The notes under the pieces are model-generated. The model searched no databases and had not been told where the DNA came from. It saw nothing but the letters and a program-made list of their open reading frames with translations. Positions 6,276-8,997 of a stretch of DNA of 8,997 bases are shown here, piece by piece. This DNA is from Nitrosomonadales bacterium (lineage in GTDB: Bacteria; Pseudomonadota; Gammaproteobacteria; Burkholderiales; SG8-41), in the NCBI GenBank assembly GCA_009885185.1, contig VFLF01000387.1, positions 1 through 8,997 of the forward strand, read 5' to 3'. A program made the position numbers and the translations under genes. Each line of letters begins with the position of its first letter. The stretch's first letter is position 1.

Positions 6276-7256
6276 ATGAGATGCCGCAACCGTATGATCG
6301 CCGTCACCCTCGCCACGCTGGCGTGTTCCAGCGTTAGCGCGTTGGCGCAGACCTCGCCCTTGTCATCTGGCAGGCCGATACGCATTTTGGTTACCTACGC
6401 ACCCGGCGCCTCGACCGACATCAACGCGCGCGCGGTGGCGGCGAAGATGGGCGAGAACATGAAGCAGCAGATCATTGTGGATAACCGGCCCGGCGCGAGC
6501 GGCATGCTGGCCACCGCGTTGCTGACCAAATCGGCGTCGGATGGACATACCCTCATGGTTGTCGATTCGGCGCACGGCGCGAACCCGGCGATCTACGACA
6601 ACATGCCGTACGATACACTGAAGGACATCGACAGCATCGGCATGATCGCGCGCCTGCCCATGGTGCTGCTGGTGACGCCATCGCTGCCGGTAAAATCCGT
6701 GAAGGAGTTGGTGGCCTACGCCAAAGCCAACCCCGGTAAACTCAACTACGGCTCGGCGGGCACTGGCAGTGCGATGTATCTGGTGGCGGAGCTGTTCAAA
6801 TCGGCAGCGAATATCGAAGTGATGCAGATTGCCTACAAGGGTGGCGCTCCGGCCATGGTTGATCTCGCGGGCGGGCAGATTCCGATGCTATTTATTTCGG
6901 TGTTGGCCGGCATGCCGCTGGCGCAATCCGGGCGCGCGCGGGCGCTGGCCGTGAGCAGCGCGACGCGCGTTGCGTCTTATCCGGAATTGCCCACAATCGC
7001 CGAATCGGGCGTGCCCGGCGTGGATTTCTATTTGTGGCAGGCGATGCTCGCGCCTGCCGGTGTGTCGCGCGCGACGGTGGCGCAATTGAACGGCGAGCTC
7101 AACAAGGCGCTCGCCAACGCGGAAGTCAAGGAGCGCATGATGCAACAGGGCAACGAATTGATGGGCGGCACGCCGCAACAGGCCACCGCATTCATCAGCG
7201 CGGAAATTGCCCGCTGGCGCAAGATCATCAAGCCGGAGATGCGTATCTCGCGATAG
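6276..7256 (+). CDS. Bug/TctC-family tripartite tricarboxylate transporter substrate-binding protein
   Basis: From ATG 6276 the protein has 327 residues, the usual length for Bug proteins. A basic n-region and hydrophobic core end at ALA-QT, a signal-peptidase I site near residue 25, so it is periplasmic. Family hallmarks are GRPIRILVTYAPGASTDINAR (the ligand-loop strand), VDNRPGASG, the HTLMVVDSA segment, LNYGSAGTGS, IAYKGGAPAM, DLAGGQI and LPTIAESGVPG. Bug proteins bind carboxylates and related small molecules with high affinity. Some feed TctAB permeases and others act as sensors. No TctA/TctB genes are in the window, so this one is an orphan here. The gene follows the MBL-fold gene at 54 bases and probably shares its transcript. 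The ribosome binding site is weak. A TTG at 6225 would extend it 17 residues but would spoil the signal peptide, and ATG 6294 is a possible later start. Confidence 0.93.
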   Translation: MRCRNRMIAVTLATLACSSVSALAQTSPLSSGRPIRILVTYAPGASTDINARAVAAKMGENMKQQIIVDNRPGASGMLATALLTKSASDGHTLMVVDSAHGANPAIYDNMPYDTLKDIDSIGMIARLPMVLLVTPSLPVKSVKELVAYAKANPGKLNYGSAGTGSAMYLVAELFKSAANIEVMQIAYKGGAPAMVDLAGGQIPMLFISVLAGMPLAQSGRARALAVSSATRVASYPELPTIAESGVPGVDFYLWQAMLAPAGVSRATVAQLNGELNKALANAEVKERMMQQGNELMGGTPQQATAFISAEIARWRKIIKPEMRISR

Positions 7257-7285
7257 TCTGCGGGCGAACGGTTAGTGAATTTCCA

Positions 7286-8215
7286 TCAGCCGTCGCGATC
7301 CAGTACCTTTTGAATTTCCGCGGCGGGTACCTTGATCTCCACCCCGGCGCGTTCTTTTTGCAGCATCAGAAATGCGCGCGAATCGAGATGGCCCCAGCCG
7401 CGGTTCAGCGCTTCGGTCATTTCCGCATGGGTGATGTTGGCGATTTTCATCGGCACGCCGATTTCACGCGCGAGCTCGGTGGCGAGCGTCACGTCCTTGT
7501 GCGCGAGTTTCAGCGCGAAATCGGGCGGATCGAATTTGTGCTGCATGAACTGGTTGCCCATGCGGTCGAAGGTGCGCACACGCCCCAGCGCGCACTGGCG
7601 CAGCGCCGCCCACAGCGCCACCGGATCAACCCCGGCTTTCACGCCCATGGTCATCAGCTCTGAAATGGCGGCCTGCACCGCGTAGCCCGATGCGTTGTGT
7701 ACGAGCTTGGCCACCGTACCATCACCGCTGTTGCCGATGTAAAAAATCTGGTCGCCGATGGCGTCCAGCACCTTGCGGTATTTCTCGAATACCGCTTTGT
7801 CGCCGCCCACCAGCAGGGCCATCTTGCCCGACTTCGCGCCCTTGGGGCCACCGGACACCGGCGCGTCGAGCATGTCTATGCCTTTTTTCTTGAACTCGGC
7901 GTGCAGCGCGCGCACCACGGAGACCGAGTTGGTCGACAGATCAAACCACACCGTGCCGGGTTTCATGTTCGCAAGCAGCCCGTCCGCCTTGAGCGCGACA
8001 TCCTGCACTTCCTTCGGGCCGGGGAGTGAAGTCATGATGACTTCGTTGTTTTGCGCGATATCCTTGACCGAATCGGCCCACGTCGCGCCAACTTCAAGGT
8101 GACGCTTCGATAAATCCTTGTTCAGGTCGTTGACCGTGACTTCATATTCCGCCTTGCACAGGTTGTAAGCCATGTGCCCGCCCATGGTGCCGATGCCGAT
8201 GAAACCGATTTTCAT
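7286..8215 (-). CDS. NAD(P)-dependent 3-hydroxyisobutyrate dehydrogenase-like oxidoreductase
   Basis: This 309-residue protein has the full beta-hydroxyacid dehydrogenase pattern. A Rossmann fold opens with IGFIGIGTMG (3-12). The substrate-binding block DAPVSGGPKGAKSG (117-130) follows, then the catalytic Lys170 in GDGTVAKLVHNASGY with Asn174, and a helical C-terminal domain carrying FALKLAHKDVTLATELA. Asp30 in VNDLN at the end of the second strand hints at NAD rather than NADP, but this is weak. Relatives oxidise 3-hydroxyisobutyrate, tartronate semialdehyde, L-serine or similar beta-hydroxyacids. It is cytoplasmic. It lies 47 bases downstream of the VOC gene on the same strand, so an operon is likely. 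AAAGG upstream of the ATG is an acceptable ribosome binding site. The gene converges with the Bug gene, and the 29-base gap between them holds no clear terminator. The exact substrate is not determinable. Confidence 0.92.
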   Translation of the reverse strand: MKIGFIGIGTMGGHMAYNLCKAEYEVTVNDLNKDLSKRHLEVGATWADSVKDIAQNNEVIMTSLPGPKEVQDVALKADGLLANMKPGTVWFDLSTNSVSVVRALHAEFKKKGIDMLDAPVSGGPKGAKSGKMALLVGGDKAVFEKYRKVLDAIGDQIFYIGNSGDGTVAKLVHNASGYAVQAAISELMTMGVKAGVDPVALWAALRQCALGRVRTFDRMGNQFMQHKFDPPDFALKLAHKDVTLATELAREIGVPMKIANITHAEMTEALNRGWGHLDSRAFLMLQKERAGVEIKVPAAEIQKVLDRDG

Positions 8216-8262
8216 TATGCCGCCTTTAAAATTATCAATAAAAAATAGGGTCGTAGAATTTT

Positions 8263-8709
8263 CTAAACCGCCTGCGTAGCCTCGGTCGCCGGATAATTCA
8301 ATTCAATTGTCACCTGGCTCGGGTCTTCAAAAAACACCTGATGTATGCCGAGCGACGGAATGGTGCGCTCGCGAAACACCACCGCATGTTTTTCCAGCCG
8401 CGCGCGCATGTCGGGCAGATTAGTGGCGACAAACGCCATGTGATCCACCGTGCCGGTGCCGTTTAACGTGGACAGATCGCGGTCGCCGAGATATTCCTTC
8501 AGGCCTTCCGGATTTTTCAGATCAACACCGATGATATGCACCACGCCGTTGGTCTCCGGGTATTGCGGGCCGTTATACATCCACAAGCCGGGAAAGTTAA
8601 ACGGCGGTCGAAAGCCCTCGGTGAAGCCCATGATGTCGGTGTAGAACTTGCGCGAGGCTTCGACGTCGAGCGTGCGAATGGAAAAGTGATCGAGTTTACC
8701 GATGGGCAT
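8263..8709 (-). CDS. VOC-family (glyoxalase/bleomycin resistance/extradiol dioxygenase fold) protein
   Basis: The 148-residue protein has two beta-alpha-beta-beta-beta modules. The first begins KLDHFSIRTLDVEASRKFY with His8; the second begins TVDHMAFVA with His90. Glu136 lies in VTIELNYP on the last strand, and His58 in VVHII sits where glyoxalase I has its second ligand. His8, His58, His90 and Glu136 make a credible metal site, so an active metalloenzyme (lyase, isomerase, epimerase or ring-cleaving type) is plausible. It is short for a full extradiol dioxygenase. There is no signal peptide, so it is cytoplasmic. The ribosome binding site AGGA (8719-8716 on the minus strand) lies six bases before the ATG. 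It is the first gene of a likely operon with the dehydrogenase-like gene and is divergent from the Bug gene at 8849. Its substrate is unknown. Confidence 0.9.
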   Translation of the reverse strand: MPIGKLDHFSIRTLDVEASRKFYTDIMGFTEGFRPPFNFPGLWMYNGPQYPETNGVVHIIGVDLKNPEGLKEYLGDRDLSTLNGTGTVDHMAFVATNLPDMRARLEKHAVVFRERTIPSLGIHQVFFEDPSQVTIELNYPATEATQAV

Positions 8710-8745
8710 GGCGGTTCCTGATGATTGCGAGTGAGGGTGGCAAGA

Positions 8746-8754
8746 ATTTTAGCA
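8746..8754 (-). promoter_or_regulatory. Extended -10 promoter for the VOC/dehydrogenase operon
   Basis: On the minus strand TGCTAAAAT (8754-8746) fits the extended -10 pattern TGnTATAAT with one difference. No convincing -35 box stands at the normal distance, which is usual for extended -10 promoters. Transcription would start near 8739, about 30 bases before the VOC start codon. Confidence 0.4.
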
Positions 8755-8771
8755 CTCCACACGACGTGCGC

Positions 8772-8801
8772 CATGGGCACACATGAGCGCACATGGGCGG
8801 T
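8772..8801. repeat. Three imperfect 10-base tandem units between divergent genes
   Basis: The units CATGGGCACA, CATGAGCGCA and CATGGGCGGT follow one another directly. They share the CATG start, G at position 6 and C at position 7. They lie between the divergent VOC and Bug genes and on the same helical face (10-base period), which would suit cooperative binding of a regulator. The stretch is short, so chance is possible. Confidence 0.4.
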
Positions 8802-8848
8802 TGCGGTGCTCCATAAACTGGTCTATCGTCGATATACAGGGGGTGGCC

Positions 8849-8997
8849 ATGAGTAAAATTGCATTCAGGACGACGCTGGTGGCGAGCGTGATTTCCATCT
8901 GCGGCGCCGCTACGGCGCAGGGCGCGGACGGAAGCCCAAGTAAGTACCCCAGCAAACCCATCCGCTTCATCATCGCCAACACCACCGGCACCTCGGT
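8849..8997 (+). CDS. Bug/TctC-family substrate-binding protein, N-terminal part (3'-partial)
   Basis: The ATG at 8849 follows a strong ribosome binding site AGGGGG (8838-8843), spaced five bases. The frame stays open for about 49 codons to the window's edge. The product starts with a Sec signal peptide (MSKIAFRTTLVASVISICGA, likely cut after ATA near residue 23). It then shows YPSKPIRFIIANTTGTSV, the first strand and ligand loop of Bug proteins, where the usual form is YPxKPIRxIVPFxPGG. The ANTTGTSV loop departs from the common APGGSTD, so a different ligand from that of the Bug protein at 6276 is possible. It is periplasmic. It is divergent from the VOC/dehydrogenase operon, with 139 bases between, suggesting shared control. 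The rest of the gene lies outside the window. Confidence 0.88.
   Translation, partial: MSKIAFRTTLVASVISICGAATAQGADGSPSKYPSKPIRFIIANTTGTS

Noticed and set aside
7257..7285. Possible terminator between the convergent Bug and dehydrogenase genes
   Set aside because: Only a distant 4-base ACGG/CCGT match was found, with no compact stem and no T-run.
8254..8265. Small palindrome TAGAATTTTCTA at the VOC stop codon
   Set aside because: Five-base AT-rich arms with a two-base loop are too weak for a terminator and likely arise by chance in this AT-rich gap.

Overview
The window is GC-rich, gene-dense bacterial DNA. It most likely comes from a betaproteobacterium, probably order Burkholderiales. The main argument is two separate Bug/TctC-type periplasmic binding-protein genes without any TctA/TctB membrane subunits, an expansion typical of Bordetella, Cupriavidus and relatives. 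The short spacing between genes and the mix of organic-acid and aromatic-type catabolic enzymes agree with this. The assignment is by family content only.

Layout. (1) Bases 1-1226 (+) hold the 3' part of an uncharacterised protein with a DGLPIVPPT block. This family is known beside UGSC-motif (seleno)proteins. The frame is open to the left edge, so the gene probably starts outside the window. (2) Bases 1274-2698 (-) encode a secreted caspase-like (C14) protein with a C-terminal Lcl/DUF1566 domain, convergent with gene 1 around a strong hairpin and preceded by a good sigma70-type promoter. (3) Bases 2858-4078 (-) encode an MFS transporter, divergent from (4) 4194-5027 (+), an amidohydrolase_2-family hydrolase with its own promoter. 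(5) Bases 5018-5121 contain a stem-loop over the amidohydrolase stop codon and then an 80-base imperfect palindrome, followed by an AT-rich promoter region. (6) Bases 5265-6221 and 6276-7256 (+) form a likely two-gene operon: a secreted metallo-beta-lactamase-fold protein with an altered metal site, and a Bug solute-binding protein. (7) Bases 8709-8263 and 8215-7286 (-) form a second likely operon: a VOC/glyoxalase-fold protein, then a 3-hydroxyisobutyrate-dehydrogenase-like enzyme. (8) Bases 8849-8997 (+) are the start of another Bug protein, divergent from (7) and cut by the right edge.

How the genes could work together (inference): Bug proteins and the MFS permease would recognise or import organic or aromatic acids, and the amidohydrolase, VOC enzyme, dehydrogenase and periplasmic MBL protein would process them. 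No substrate can be read from the sequence. The caspase-like gene seems unrelated to this theme. No tRNA, rRNA, CRISPR array, transposase or integrase was seen. No gene-free stretch exceeds 300 bases; the longest, 5028-5264, holds the palindrome and promoter elements. The best leads for something undescribed are the probable UGSC fusion at the left edge, the 80-base palindrome, and the metal-site changes in the MBL protein.
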